Assembly: GCA_902788575.1 (NCBI GenBank)
Contig: CADAKY010000005.1
Span: 62,001-126,000, forward strand
Direction of reading: 5' to 3'
DNA length: 64,000 nucleotides
Source of the DNA: an uncultured bacterium
GTDB lineage: Bacteria; Cyanobacteriota; Vampirovibrionia; Gastranaerophilales; Gastranaerophilaceae
The position numbers and the translations under genes were made by a program. Under the pieces are notes generated by a model. The model was not told where the DNA came from, did not search any database, and saw only the letters and a list, made by a program, of their open reading frames with translations. This document shows, in pieces, positions 30,466 through 38,588 of this stretch (position 1 is the first letter of the stretch; each line of letters opens with the position of its first letter).

Positions 30466-30494
30466 CATTAATCTCGCATTTTTATATTCAATTA

Positions 30495-31454
30495 TTAGTC
30501 GTCAGCGTGACCTGCTGTGCCTAAAACGTCACGCATTTTGTGCATAACCATTTCTTTTACGGCAGTTCTTCCCGGTCCCATGTATTCACGCGGGTCGAAT
30601 TTTTCAGGATGTTCAATAAAGAATTCTCTGATTGTAGAAGTCATTGCAAGACGTAAGTCTGTATCAATGTTAATCTTTGCAACACCGTGTTTAGAAGCAT
30701 AGTTAAGCATGTCTTCCGGAACACCTTGTGCATCAGGAAGATTTCCGCCGTATTTATTACATTTTGCAACAAATTCTTTCGGAACTGAAGATGAACCGTG
30801 AAGAACAATCGGATAATCACCGAATCCTGCTTCTTTAAGAGCATCTTTGATTTCTTTAAGTCTTTCAAAGTCTAATTTTGCTTCGCCTTTGAATTTATAA
30901 GCACCGTGAGAAGTACCAATAGCGATTGCAAGAGAATCGCAGCCTGTTTGTTTAACAAATTCAACTGCTTCTTTAACGTTTGTATATTTAGCATCTTTAT
31001 CAGATACTTTAACATCATCTTCAACACCTGCGAGTTTACCTAATTCAGCTTCTACTGAAACTCCTCTTTCGTGAGCGTATTCAACAACTTTCTTTGTAAC
31101 AGCTACGTTTTCTTCAAACGGGAATCTTGAACCGTCAATCATAACAGATGAGAAACCGCCGTCGATACAAGCCTTACAAATTTCAAAATCTGCACCGTGG
31201 TCTAAGTGTAATGCAATCGGTACAGTTGTTGTAGCAAGAGCTGCTTCAACTAATTTAATAAGATATGTTTGATTAGCATATTTTCTTGCACCTGCTGAAA
31301 CTTGAAGAATGATTGGTGATCTTGTTTCTTCTGCAGCTTCTGCAATACCTTGTAAAATTTCCATGTTGTTAACATTGTAAGCACCAATAGCATAACCGCC
31401 TGCGAGTGCTTTACGGAACATTTCGCCTGTTCCTACTAATTTTCTTTCACTCAT
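30495..31454 (-). CDS. fba: Class II fructose-bisphosphate aldolase
   Basis: A 319-residue zinc enzyme of glycolysis and gluconeogenesis. Zinc and substrate motifs include LHLDHGADFEICKACIDGGFSSVMIDGSRFPFEEN, the family GTSHGAYKF and VLHGSSSVP, and KINIDTDLRLA. It follows the compact class II layout (C-terminus ARTAVKEMVMHKM). GGAGAC precedes the ATG. The upstream 268 bases hold its leader and the divergent sigma-28 promoter of the next gene. Confidence 0.96.
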   Translation of the reverse strand: MSERKLVGTGEMFRKALAGGYAIGAYNVNNMEILQGIAEAAEETRSPIILQVSAGARKYANQTYLIKLVEAALATTTVPIALHLDHGADFEICKACIDGGFSSVMIDGSRFPFEENVAVTKKVVEYAHERGVSVEAELGKLAGVEDDVKVSDKDAKYTNVKEAVEFVKQTGCDSLAIAIGTSHGAYKFKGEAKLDFERLKEIKDALKEAGFGDYPIVLHGSSSVPKEFVAKCNKYGGNLPDAQGVPEDMLNYASKHGVAKINIDTDLRLAMTSTIREFFIEHPEKFDPREYMGPGRTAVKEMVMHKMRDVLGTAGHADD

Positions 31455-31666
31455 GTTTGTCTCCTTCTTTGTACATTAGGGATTTACCCCCACATGGTAA
31501 AAATACATCAAACAGAGGGAAATGTAAATAATTTATTTTATTGTATATACCGATAAACACATTAATAATATCGAAACTGATATAAAAAATATACATTTTA
31601 AAACCCAATAGAATCAAGCCTTTTCGGAATAATTGTAAAGATTTGTAAATATTTTCTCAAAAACCC

Positions 31667-31693
31667 TAAAGTTTTTAGAAATTGTGCCGATAT
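31667..31693 (+). promoter_or_regulatory. Sigma-28 (FliA-type) promoter
   Basis: TAAAGTTT, 11 bases, GCCGATAT: the same 15/16 match to the FliA consensus as at 6934-6960. Its predicted start near 31700 lies after an alternative ATG at 31684, supporting the later ATG at 31723 as the true start. Confidence 0.85.
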
Positions 31694-31722
31694 ATATTAT
31701 ATATCATATAAGAGGTGTGTCT

Positions 31723-32190
31723 ATGTCAAATTTTACAGTAAACGGAGTATACACATACACCAGTTCGAACATTTACTCATACCTTGGGCGAGTGCCATCT
31801 AGCGACACTTCACTTAAAAATGCTTTTGATGAGTTTGGTATTAGGCCGACCGGTTCGAATGAAGATTTAAGACGGCTTAAAAATGCAATGTATGAAGATT
31901 ACTCTAATCAGGTTCAAAAACAGATAGAGAATCAAAATAACGAAAAGGTTATTCCATGGGCAAGCTTGTGCGCCCAGATTGGCGTACGTGCTACGGGCGA
32001 TTATGAAAAAGATTATGCCGCATTCAACAACGCCATCCAACTATTAAGCCAGAGCGCAATGGATGGGCAAGCTATGGCATATTTTGCGGGCGTAAGAAGC
32101 GAAGCTCAAAGAGTATTCGGTTCTGCAAATCAACAGGAAAAGCCCGAACAAGTACCGTATTATGTATATCAGGCACAAATCCTGAGATAA
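31723..32190 (+). CDS. Unknown protein under sigma-28 control, with two internal repeats
   Basis: A 155-residue protein. Two related units are visible: AFDEFGIRPTGSNEDLRRLKN (about 34-54) and CAQIGVRATGDYEKDYAAFNN (about 83-103), sharing G-[IV]-R-x-TG-x-x-E-x-D. The N-terminus is Tyr/Ser/Thr-rich without a signal peptide, and the C-terminus Gln/Tyr-rich. AGAGGTG lies before the ATG. It is a single-gene unit with a sigma-28 promoter and a strong terminator. No family recognised; export through a flagellar-type apparatus is conceivable but unproven. Confidence 0.8.
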   Translation: MSNFTVNGVYTYTSSNIYSYLGRVPSSDTSLKNAFDEFGIRPTGSNEDLRRLKNAMYEDYSNQVQKQIENQNNEKVIPWASLCAQIGVRATGDYEKDYAAFNNAIQLLSQSAMDGQAMAYFAGVRSEAQRVFGSANQQEKPEQVPYYVYQAQILR

Positions 32191-32215
32191 ATAAATACAG
32201 GTATTTCGAAATTTT

Positions 32216-32241
32216 GGCGCAGTCGTATTACGAACTGCGCC
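32216..32241 (+). terminator. Intrinsic terminator after the sigma-28-controlled gene
   Basis: GGCGCAG...CTGCGCC with an inner CGT/ACG helix, then a T-rich tail. Confidence 0.8.
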
Positions 32242-32247
32242 CTTGTT

Positions 32248-32874
32248 TTATTTTGAGAAAAATTTATCTAGAATAATGTACAAATTAACCATCGCAAAAC
32301 CTACCAGCAATCCGGCAAGAATATCAGACGGAAAATGAACATTCAACCACATTCTTGAAAGGCATACAAGAATTATCCATATAGTCAAAAGGGTAATCAA
32401 CAGAATTCTCCACCATTCTGTCTGAACATGCCTGTGCACCAAATATATCAGTATTCCATACATACACATAGTAAACGCAGCATGACCTGACGGAAAACTA
32501 TACCCGCCATATGCATGTCCGCAAGGACGCTCTCTGCACACAAGGTGTTTAATAAAGTCGTCATTTACGAAAAAGACAACTCTTGTAAAAATTAAAAACA
32601 AAAACGCTTTTAAATAATATTTGTGAGAAACCATAACTGCAGCGGCTGTAATTCTCGGCCACAACCAATAATCACCGCAGCCAAAGTACGAAATAAACTT
32701 GGCATAAGAATATGGAAGTAAGAACAAATAATCCTGAATTGAGTGCAGAATGTTAAAATCAACACTTCGCCAATTCGGGAGATACAAAACAACCATTGCC
32801 AGAGCAAAAACAACAAACAAAGACAAAACAATATAATAACAATTAATTGCTATTCCGTATCCTTTATTCTTCAT
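32248..32874 (-). CDS. PAP2-superfamily membrane phosphatase
   Basis: A 208-residue membrane protein with about five to six helices and the three PAP2 motifs: KHLVCRERP (motif 1, K-x6-RP), PSGHA (motif 2) and SRMWLNVHFPSD (motif 3, SR-x5-H-x3-D). PAP2 proteins remove phosphate from lipids such as undecaprenyl diphosphate, phosphatidate or lipid A at the outer face of the inner membrane. Undecaprenyl-diphosphate phosphatase is the likeliest, but not certain. It lies 19 bases after the next membrane gene upstream and probably belongs to the ftsH transcript. Confidence 0.88.
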   Translation of the reverse strand: MKNKGYGIAINCYYIVLSLFVVFALAMVVLYLPNWRSVDFNILHSIQDYLFLLPYSYAKFISYFGCGDYWLWPRITAAAVMVSHKYYLKAFLFLIFTRVVFFVNDDFIKHLVCRERPCGHAYGGYSFPSGHAAFTMCMYGILIYLVHRHVQTEWWRILLITLLTIWIILVCLSRMWLNVHFPSDILAGLLVGFAMVNLYIILDKFFSK

Positions 32875-32893
32875 TCTTAATTCCTTTAAATGA

Positions 32894-33382
32894 CTAAATT
32901 CCGCCTTTTATTTTAACTACGGCATCAAAAACTTTTACAGCAATCGGGGTTAATTCGCTGACCATGACTGCGAAAAAGAATAAAGCTGCTACTGCCGCAA
33001 TTAACTTCTGAATATCAGAAAATAAAAATATTTTCTTTTGCTTATATTCATCAATCTTTTTATATTCATCCGTAAACGGTTTTACAGGAAGCTTTTCCTC
33101 TATTTTTTCTATTACATCCGCGTATTTTATCTTGATTAATGTGTTGTAAGAATCAACATTCATCCACCACATAGCAGAAGCTGCCACACCAAAGATTGCA
33201 AAAACAAGTGTTGCCGAAATTTTACTCAGAAAAATAATATTCCCTGTGTAAATCATTGCAAAAATCAGCGCAATAACACCTATCATATAAAATCTGTTAG
33301 TTCTGAAATTTCTGTCTACAAAATTTTCTTTTTGTTCAGAATACATTTTGTATTCACTAAAAATCAATTCATCTCTATCCAT
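32894..33382 (-). CDS. Small membrane protein of unknown function downstream of ftsH
   Basis: A 162-residue protein with a soluble N-terminal 28 residues, two close hydrophobic helices (about 31-50 and 55-74, the latter with AASAMWWMNVDSYN), a charged cytoplasmic stretch, and a final helix near 125-145. The layout resembles RipA-like octameric membrane proteins, but I hold this loosely. Its ATG overlaps the ftsH stop, so translation is coupled and a link to membrane quality control is plausible. Confidence 0.65.
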   Translation of the reverse strand: MDRDELIFSEYKMYSEQKENFVDRNFRTNRFYMIGVIALIFAMIYTGNIIFLSKISATLVFAIFGVAASAMWWMNVDSYNTLIKIKYADVIEKIEEKLPVKPFTDEYKKIDEYKQKKIFLFSDIQKLIAAVAALFFFAVMVSELTPIAVKVFDAVVKIKGGI

Positions 33383-35249
33383 TGTATTCTCCCTGTTCTC
33401 TTCTTGCTCTTATATCGTTCATCAATTTTTCAAATTCTTTTTCATCAAGAGTTTCTTTTTCAAGAAGTACATGTGCAATATATTCAAGCATATCTTTATT
33501 TTCTGTCAATAGATTTTTTGCCTGTTCATATTGTTCATCTACAATTTTCTTAACTTCTTTATCAATTTCGGCAGCAATTTCTTCCGAAAAATCTCTTGTA
33601 TTGCCGAAATTTCTTCCCATAAACACATGTTCTTGATCTTTTCCGTAAGCAAGATTACCCATTTTTTCAGACATACCGTATGTTTGAACCATACTTCTTG
33701 CAAGAGCCGAAACTTTTTCCAAATCGTTAGACGCACCGGTTGTTATATTATCTTTTCCATAAATAATTTCTTCAGCTATTCTTCCGCCAAGAATCATTTT
33801 TATTCTGTCCAATAATTGATTTTTTCTCATCGTTAAATGATCTTTTTCCGGTAAAGTTAAAGTTATACCCAGTGCCATACCTCGCGGAATAATTGAAACC
33901 TTGTGCAAAGGGTCACTGTTTTTAAGAAGCTTTGCAAGCAAAGCATGCCCGACTTCGTGATAAGCAGTATTTTCCTTTTCTTCATCAGAAATAATTCTGC
34001 TTTTCTTTTCCGGTCCTGCCATAACTTTATCAATAGCCTCTTCTAAATCCGGCATTTCAATTTCAGATTTGTTATGACGCGCCGCCAAAAGTGCTGCTTC
34101 ATTCAGAAGATTTGATAAGTCTGCTCCTGTGAACCCAGGAGTACGTTTTGCCAGTGTCTTTAAATCAACTTCTTTTGATAACGGTTTATTCTTGGCATGC
34201 ACGTTCAAAATCTGTTCTCTTCCGAGTACATCAGGTTTATTTATAACAATTTGTCTATCGAACCTTCCCGGACGCAAAAGAGCGTTATCCAATATATCGG
34301 GTCTGTTTGTTGCAGCAAGAATTATTATATTTGTATTTTCATCAAATCCGTCCATTTCAACAAGCAATTGATTGAGTGTTTGCTCTCTTTCGTCGTGTCC
34401 GCCGCCTAAGCCTGCTCCTCTTTGACGACCTACAGCATCTATTTCATCAATGAATACTATGCAGGGTTGATGTTTTTTTGCCTGTTCAAATAAATCCCTA
34501 ACACGTGAAGCACCTACACCTACAAACATTTCAACAAAGTCAGAACCGCTTATTGAGAAAAACGGTACTCCGGCTTCTCCTGCAACAGCTTTTGCCATCA
34601 ATGTTTTACCGGTACCTGGAGCACCTACTAAAAGTACACCTTTAGGAATCTTTGCCCCAAGTTTTACGTATTTATCCGAATGCTTTAAGAAATCTACAAT
34701 TTCTTCAAGTTCTTTTCTTTCTTCATCAATACCGGCTACATCATTAAATGTTGTCTTAACTTTACTGTCCATAAGCATTTTTGCTCTGCTTTTACCGAAA
34801 GACATTGCCTGAGCACCACCTGCTTGAATAGATTTTATAATCAGCAAAATAAAACCAAATACAAGCAAAATTGTAATAATCGAAGAACCAAACATTGAAC
34901 CTGATTCTCCTGCTTTTTTTGCGCTGATTTCTACATTATTTTCTTGTAATTTTGTTAACACATCAGAGTTTTCCGGCAAAATTACTTTATACTGAATAGT
35001 AGGAGCTTTAACTTCTCCCATAATAGGATTTGATGCAGGTTTACTCTCAGGTTGTTTTACCGGAAGAGCAATCAAAGCATCTTTTCCTATATCAACACTT
35101 TTAATTTCTTTATTTTCAACCTTTTGTATAAAATTTGTATAAGACAATTCTTCCGTGCTGGAAGTAGGACCGGTAAATAACATTGATACAAATGCCAAAA
35201 CCATAATGCCTAATATAACGTACATTCCGATTGATTGATTTTTATTCAT
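33375..35249 (-). CDS. ftsH: ATP-dependent zinc metalloprotease FtsH
   Basis: A 624-residue membrane AAA protease. Two N-terminal membrane helices (about 8-26 and 122-142) flank a periplasmic domain. Walker A is GAPGTGKT (209-216), Walker [13 protein letters not shown], second region of homology [22 protein letters not shown], and the zinc site HEVGH is at 431-435. It degrades misassembled membrane proteins. The periplasmic part has a Pro/Lys-rich insertion ([13 protein letters not shown]). It is the first gene of a likely three-gene unit with the small membrane protein and the PAP2 phosphatase. Confidence 0.97.
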   Translation of the reverse strand: MNKNQSIGMYVILGIMVLAFVSMLFTGPTSSTEELSYTNFIQKVENKEIKSVDIGKDALIALPVKQPESKPASNPIMGEVKAPTIQYKVILPENSDVLTKLQENNVEISAKKAGESGSMFGSSIITILLVFGFILLIIKSIQAGGAQAMSFGKSRAKMLMDSKVKTTFNDVAGIDEERKELEEIVDFLKHSDKYVKLGAKIPKGVLLVGAPGTGKTLMAKAVAGEAGVPFFSISGSDFVEMFVGVGASRVRDLFEQAKKHQPCIVFIDEIDAVGRQRGAGLGGGHDEREQTLNQLLVEMDGFDENTNIIILAATNRPDILDNALLRPGRFDRQIVINKPDVLGREQILNVHAKNKPLSKEVDLKTLAKRTPGFTGADLSNLLNEAALLAARHNKSEIEMPDLEEAIDKVMAGPEKKSRIISDEEKENTAYHEVGHALLAKLLKNSDPLHKVSIIPRGMALGITLTLPEKDHLTMRKNQLLDRIKMILGGRIAEEIIYGKDNITTGASNDLEKVSALARSMVQTYGMSEKMGNLAYGKDQEHVFMGRNFGNTRDFSEEIAAEIDKEVKKIVDEQYEQAKNLLTENKDMLEYIAHVLLEKETLDEKEFEKLMNDIRARREQGEYNG

Positions 35250-35337
35250 ATTTCTCCCTCTGTTATAAATTTAATTATAACAGAAATTAGGCAAATTAGT
35301 TAATAACACCATCAGCTTAATATTTTGTTACAAACAG

Positions 35338-35370
35338 GCAATTTTTAGCCAAAAACATACTTTATATATA
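35338..35370 (+). promoter_or_regulatory. Two-box promoter-like motif (GCAATTTTT-N14-TTTATA)
   Basis: GCAATTTTT (35338-35346), 14 bases, TTTATATATA. Immediately upstream is the palindrome TTTGT-T-ACAAA (35324-35334). The downstream ATG is 31 bases past the second box. Confidence 0.6.
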
Positions 35371-35391
35371 TAAGATATATAAGGAACGAGT

Positions 35392-35688
35392 ATGCCAACA
35401 CATTTATTAGCAATTACAGAAATTATTAATACCGCAGCCGGATACATCAATTGGTTTAACACCGGTAATCCGCAGTGGACGACACCACTATTAACAAGCG
35501 ACATACATTTGATAAAAGATTTGCTCGACACATTTAACGGAGATACTGAAAAGGCAATTCTTGCGTACTATCAAGGAGCCGGCGGAGCAAGAACCCTCCT
35601 TAAGCAAGGGAAAACAGATAAAGACGGATATGTGGCAAAAGTCATGAGCTATTTCAAAGAATACAAAAAATGTTTTACTAACACATAA
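35392..35688 (+). CDS. Short protein resembling the C-terminal half of a lytic transglycosylase fold
   Basis: A 98-residue protein. DIHLIKDLLDTFNGDTEKAILAYYQGAGGARTLL followed by YVAKVMSYFKEYK resembles the end of SLT-type lysozyme folds (DGDxEKALxAYNAG...YVxKVL), but the catalytic-glutamate half is missing. It lacks a signal peptide. It lies 19 bases upstream of a full transglycosylase and shares its promoter. It could be a degenerate remnant, a peptidoglycan-binding piece or a regulator of its neighbour. GGAACGAG precedes the ATG. Confidence 0.65.
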   Translation: MPTHLLAITEIINTAAGYINWFNTGNPQWTTPLLTSDIHLIKDLLDTFNGDTEKAILAYYQGAGGARTLLKQGKTDKDGYVAKVMSYFKEYKKCFTNT

Positions 35689-35707
35689 CAAAGGATAAAT
35701 ACAAATA

Positions 35708-36640
35708 ATGAGCAGCTTTTCTAGAGGATTTAATAACGGATTTTTATTCGGAATGTTATCAAACATCCCGATGTTCGGCTGTTTTAATTCTTTTAGAAAT
35801 CCTTTTGCCGGTTTTACACCATTCTTCCCATCTTTTAGCATTTTTCCGTCTTTTAATAATGTATCTTATCCTATGCAATCAGGCGGTATGGACTCATTTA
35901 TGCCGATATTGCCATCTTTACCGAATTTGTCAAGCATTTTTAATGCATCTAACTATACAGGAATACCTGCATTTACACAAGGATGGGATACTTTTAATTC
36001 AAATTCTAATGTAGGGTTCTCTAATGTCTGGAACAACAATCTATCTTGGAACAACAATTTCTTGAATAATAATAATAATAATTGGAATGTTACCGCACGG
36101 CAAGAACAAGACAAACCTGATGAAAATATCAGTTATGATGCAGAAGAATTAAAAGCAAAATGGTCAAAGAAAAAATCCGGACTTAGTAATACTTTTTATA
36201 ATAAAGTAGTAAATATAGCTAAAGAAATAAAATGTAATCCAAATGATTTAATGGCATTAATGTATTCAGAAAGTGGCTTAAGCCCTGCAGCAAGAAATAA
36301 AAGAAGCAATGCAACCGGATTAATTCAATTTATGCCTGAAACAGCCAAACAATTCGGAACAAGTGTTGATGCTTTAAAAACTATGACTGCGGAAAAACAA
36401 TTAGATTATGTAGCAAAATACTTAAAATATTGGAAAACTCAAGCAGGATATAACCAAAATGAAAGTATTAGCCGCGGTACTTTATATGCACTTACATTCT
36501 TACCGGCAAAATCTAAACAAGAAGTATTATGTTCAGCAGGTTCAAAAGAATATGATCAAAATAAAATACTTGATAAAAACAAAGATGGTAAAATTACAAA
36601 AACAGATTTATCTAATACATTAACCAGCTATATTGCATAA
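35708..36640 (+). CDS. Lytic transglycosylase with C-terminal EF-hand, atypical N-terminus
   Basis: A 310-residue protein. Residues about 160-265 are a lysozyme-like transglycosylase domain with catalytic E188 (MYSESGLSP) and GLIQFMPETAKQFG. Residues 289-300 (DKNKDGKITKTD) are a canonical calcium-binding EF-hand or dockerin-like loop. The first 130 residues lack a Sec signal and are Phe/Pro/Asn/Ser-rich, including an AAT microsatellite encoding Asn. It should cleave peptidoglycan glycan strands if exported; the route is unclear. Such enzymes often open the wall for secretion systems. It is co-transcribed with the preceding fragment. Confidence 0.8.
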   Translation: MSSFSRGFNNGFLFGMLSNIPMFGCFNSFRNPFAGFTPFFPSFSIFPSFNNVSYPMQSGGMDSFMPILPSLPNLSSIFNASNYTGIPAFTQGWDTFNSNSNVGFSNVWNNNLSWNNNFLNNNNNNWNVTARQEQDKPDENISYDAEELKAKWSKKKSGLSNTFYNKVVNIAKEIKCNPNDLMALMYSESGLSPAARNKRSNATGLIQFMPETAKQFGTSVDALKTMTAEKQLDYVAKYLKYWKTQAGYNQNESISRGTLYALTFLPAKSKQEVLCSAGSKEYDQNKILDKNKDGKITKTDLSNTLTSYIA

Positions 36641-36654
36641 TACTGACAAAAAGT

Positions 36655-37542
36655 CTATTTATGCTTTTTGACTCTGACACCTTCAACTTCATGCACATCT
36701 TCTGTTACGATAAATGCTCTGGGGTCAATGGAGTGCACAACATCTTTAAGTTTTGCTATTTCAAATTTATTAACGACACAATATGTAAGAATTTTTTCCT
36801 GTCTTGAATACCCGCCCACTGTCTTCATATATGTTACACTTGTATCCAGTTCTTTCATAATTTCATTACCGATTTCCTTATAAAATTCAGAAACAATCCG
36901 GACAGATTTTGATTTATCCAAACCTTCAATAACCGTATCTATAACCTTTGAAGCTATATAATATGTAAGGATTGAATATAAAGCTCTTTCCCAACCGAAC
37001 AGAAAACCGGCAGCGGTATAAATAAATAGATTTATAAACATTAAAAGTTCACCGACCGATAATACTTTTATTTTCTTAGAAATAGTAATTGAAAGCATCT
37101 CGGTGCCGTCCAAGGATGCATTGTTTCTTAGAATTAATCCCACACCAAAACCTAAAATAATACCGCCAAAAACTGTCGATAAAAGCAAATCTTCCGTAAC
37201 TTTAAAACCATGAAAAACATTTGTCGCAATTGCAAGCATGCCTGTTGCAAAAAAAGTTTGGATAACAAATTTTCGTCCGAGTTTTCGCCAAGCAATAAGA
37301 ATAAAAGGAATATTTATACAAAAGATTAAAAGACCCAAATTCCATTCCGTTACATAATGTACCATCATGGAAATACCGATAACACCACCGTCAATAATGT
37401 TGTTTGGGAGTAAAAAAGTTTCTAATGCAGCAGCCGTAATAAAAGCTCCTAACACAATAAACATAGCCCTTATAGTATATTCTCTTGCTATTTGTAATTT
37501 AGTCTTTTTAATTTTTTCAGGCTTTTTCTTTTGAAAAAACAT
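36655..37542 (-). CDS. YitT-family membrane protein
   Basis: A 295-residue protein with about five to six membrane helices (residues 25-195) and a C-terminal cytoplasmic domain of the DUF2179 type (SKSVRIVSEFYKEIGNEIMKELDTSVTYM...IDPRAFIVTEDVHEVEG). Motifs LPNNIIDGGVIGISM and GTEML are characteristic. Function of the family is not firmly known; transport is suspected. It is convergent with the transglycosylase gene. Confidence 0.88.
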   Translation of the reverse strand: MFFQKKKPEKIKKTKLQIAREYTIRAMFIVLGAFITAAALETFLLPNNIIDGGVIGISMMVHYVTEWNLGLLIFCINIPFILIAWRKLGRKFVIQTFFATGMLAIATNVFHGFKVTEDLLLSTVFGGIILGFGVGLILRNNASLDGTEMLSITISKKIKVLSVGELLMFINLFIYTAAGFLFGWERALYSILTYYIASKVIDTVIEGLDKSKSVRIVSEFYKEIGNEIMKELDTSVTYMKTVGGYSRQEKILTYCVVNKFEIAKLKDVVHSIDPRAFIVTEDVHEVEGVRVKKHK

Positions 37543-37645
37543 ATTAATCCTCTTCCTGAGTTTAATTATAACACAAACGATTAACCGGCATATCGAATTA
37601 AATTTTAAGTTTTTTTAAATTGAGATAATAATTTATGTTGCTTTA

Positions 37646-37654
37646 TGCTATAAT
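37646..37654 (+). promoter_or_regulatory. Extended -10 promoter of the exported protein gene
   Basis: TGCTATAAT (TGn plus TATAAT) lies 33 bases before the ATG. No good -35. Confidence 0.55.
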
Positions 37655-37686
37655 TCAAGTATAATGTAATCAAGGAGACACAAATC

Positions 37687-38196
37687 ATGAATAAAAAAAC
37701 AATTATTACACTAAGCTTGATGACAGCATTTATAGCATCTACAGCTATTTCATTGGCTGAAACAACAATCTATACTGACGGTATCGGCAGAATGCACTTT
37801 TTAGGCAAAGATCCGGCTTCTAACACAGCAAGACAAAATTATGCAAATCCAGAACAACAAGATTTAACAAGAAAGTTGTATGAAAATTCAACAGGAGAAG
37901 TTAATAATGTCGATTACAAGTTCAAAGACTACGACAACACATTCGGATTTGGCAGAATGGATACACAAACCTTATGGAAAAATAAATTTGCAAACGATGT
38001 AAATGGTACAAATGAAGCTTCTCAGGAAGTAAAATCAATGAAAGGTTCCATGACTTATAAAAAGGGTGCTGCAGATGCTTCCAGAGCAAGCGAATTTGGT
38101 GCAACAAATATTTATGACACAGACAACGAAGTTAATGTAATAAAAGAAGAAACAACTAAAAAAACACATTGGTGGAAAAAGAAAAAATCTAAATAG
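37687..38196 (+). CDS. Exported protein of unknown function
   Basis: A 169-residue protein with a Sec signal (MNKKTIITLSLMTAFIASTA, cleavage probably after ISLA). The mature part is hydrophilic, Asn/Asp/Lys/Thr-rich, with two GRM-containing segments (DGIGRMHFLGKDPA and FGFGRMDTQTLW). The tail THWWKKKKSK resembles that of the small exported protein near 6500, which also has an extended -10 promoter. CAAGGAG precedes the ATG. Function unknown. Confidence 0.75.
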   Translation: MNKKTIITLSLMTAFIASTAISLAETTIYTDGIGRMHFLGKDPASNTARQNYANPEQQDLTRKLYENSTGEVNNVDYKFKDYDNTFGFGRMDTQTLWKNKFANDVNGTNEASQEVKSMKGSMTYKKGAADASRASEFGATNIYDTDNEVNVIKEETTKKTHWWKKKKSK

Positions 38197-38204
38197 TATA
38201 ATTA

Positions 38205-38246
38205 AAAAAGAGGCGCAAGATAAAATTTATCTTGCGCCTCTTTTTT
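38205..38246. terminator. Strong intrinsic terminator before tRNA-Gln
   Basis: A near-perfect inverted repeat (AAAAAAGAGGCGCAAGATAA and its complement) ending in six T. It insulates the tRNA gene from the exported-protein gene. Confidence 0.9.
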
Positions 38247-38270
38247 ATTTGCGATATTATATACTTGTAA

Positions 38271-38341
38271 TCCCGGATCGTCTAGTGGCAGGACTGAAGA
38301 TTCTGGCTCTTCCAACGGTGGTTCGAATCCATCTCCGGGAG
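38271..38341 (+). tRNA. tRNA-Gln (anticodon CTG)
   Basis: TCCCGGA pairs with TCCGGGA, discriminator G. The anticodon stem GAAGA/TCTTC encloses TTCTGGC, anticodon CTG, reading CAG. D-arm GTCTAGTGGCAGGAC and T-loop GTTCGAATC are intact. The glutamate-like D-arm is consistent with a tRNA charged by a non-discriminating GluRS and repaired by GatCAB. Its 3' end is duplicated about 213 bases downstream. Confidence 0.9.
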
Positions 38342-38565
38342 TTTTTATTGCGCAAAATCAGCTGAGTTCGAGATGGATGAGAACCACCAAGGACGGAAGT
38401 CCTTCTGGTTCGAGCGCTTGCCGAGCGGAGGCTGGAGTGCTTTTGCCGAAAGTGCGAACAGCACATAGGCAAAACACGGAATTGCCGTTCAACGCGAGGC
38501 AATGCGGAATTGCCGTTCAACGCGAGGCAATGCAAGACAATCCATCTCCGGGAGTTTTTTATTGC
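38326..38565. repeat. Direct repeat of the tRNA-Gln 3' end around a 190-bp GC-richer insert
   Basis: The 26-27 base segment starting AATCCATCTCCGGGAG and running through the T-run to ATTGC occurs at 38326-38351 and 38539-38565, differing by one T. The first copy is the T-arm and acceptor end of tRNA-Gln, so the arrangement resembles attL/attR scars of tRNA-targeting integrases. The DNA between is clearly richer in G and C than its surroundings and holds no believable gene. An inverted, diverged T-arm-like piece (GAGATGGATGAGAACCACC) lies inside near 38370. Confidence 0.75.
38478..38533. repeat. 28-bp tandem repeat, two copies
   Basis: Two perfect adjacent copies of a 28-base unit beginning GGAATTGCCGTTCAACGCG, inside the insert downstream of tRNA-Gln. 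Each unit contains the inverted pair ATTGCC/GGCAAT, so it can fold. Confidence 0.9.
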
Positions 38566-38588
38566 CGAATTTTATTTTTTAAACATTT

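Noticed and set aside
36064..36082. AAT microsatellite as a frameshifting switch
   Set aside because: The unit is three bases within a coding region, so copy changes only add or remove asparagines.
35392..36640. Prophage lysis module
   Set aside because: The transglycosylase pair has no holin, tail or integrase neighbours and shares a promoter motif with non-phage orphan genes.
38257..38535. Minus-strand open frame containing WIRTTVGRARIFSPATRRS
   Set aside because: This is antisense translation of tRNA-Gln and its flank, a familiar spurious protein; no ribosome-binding site.
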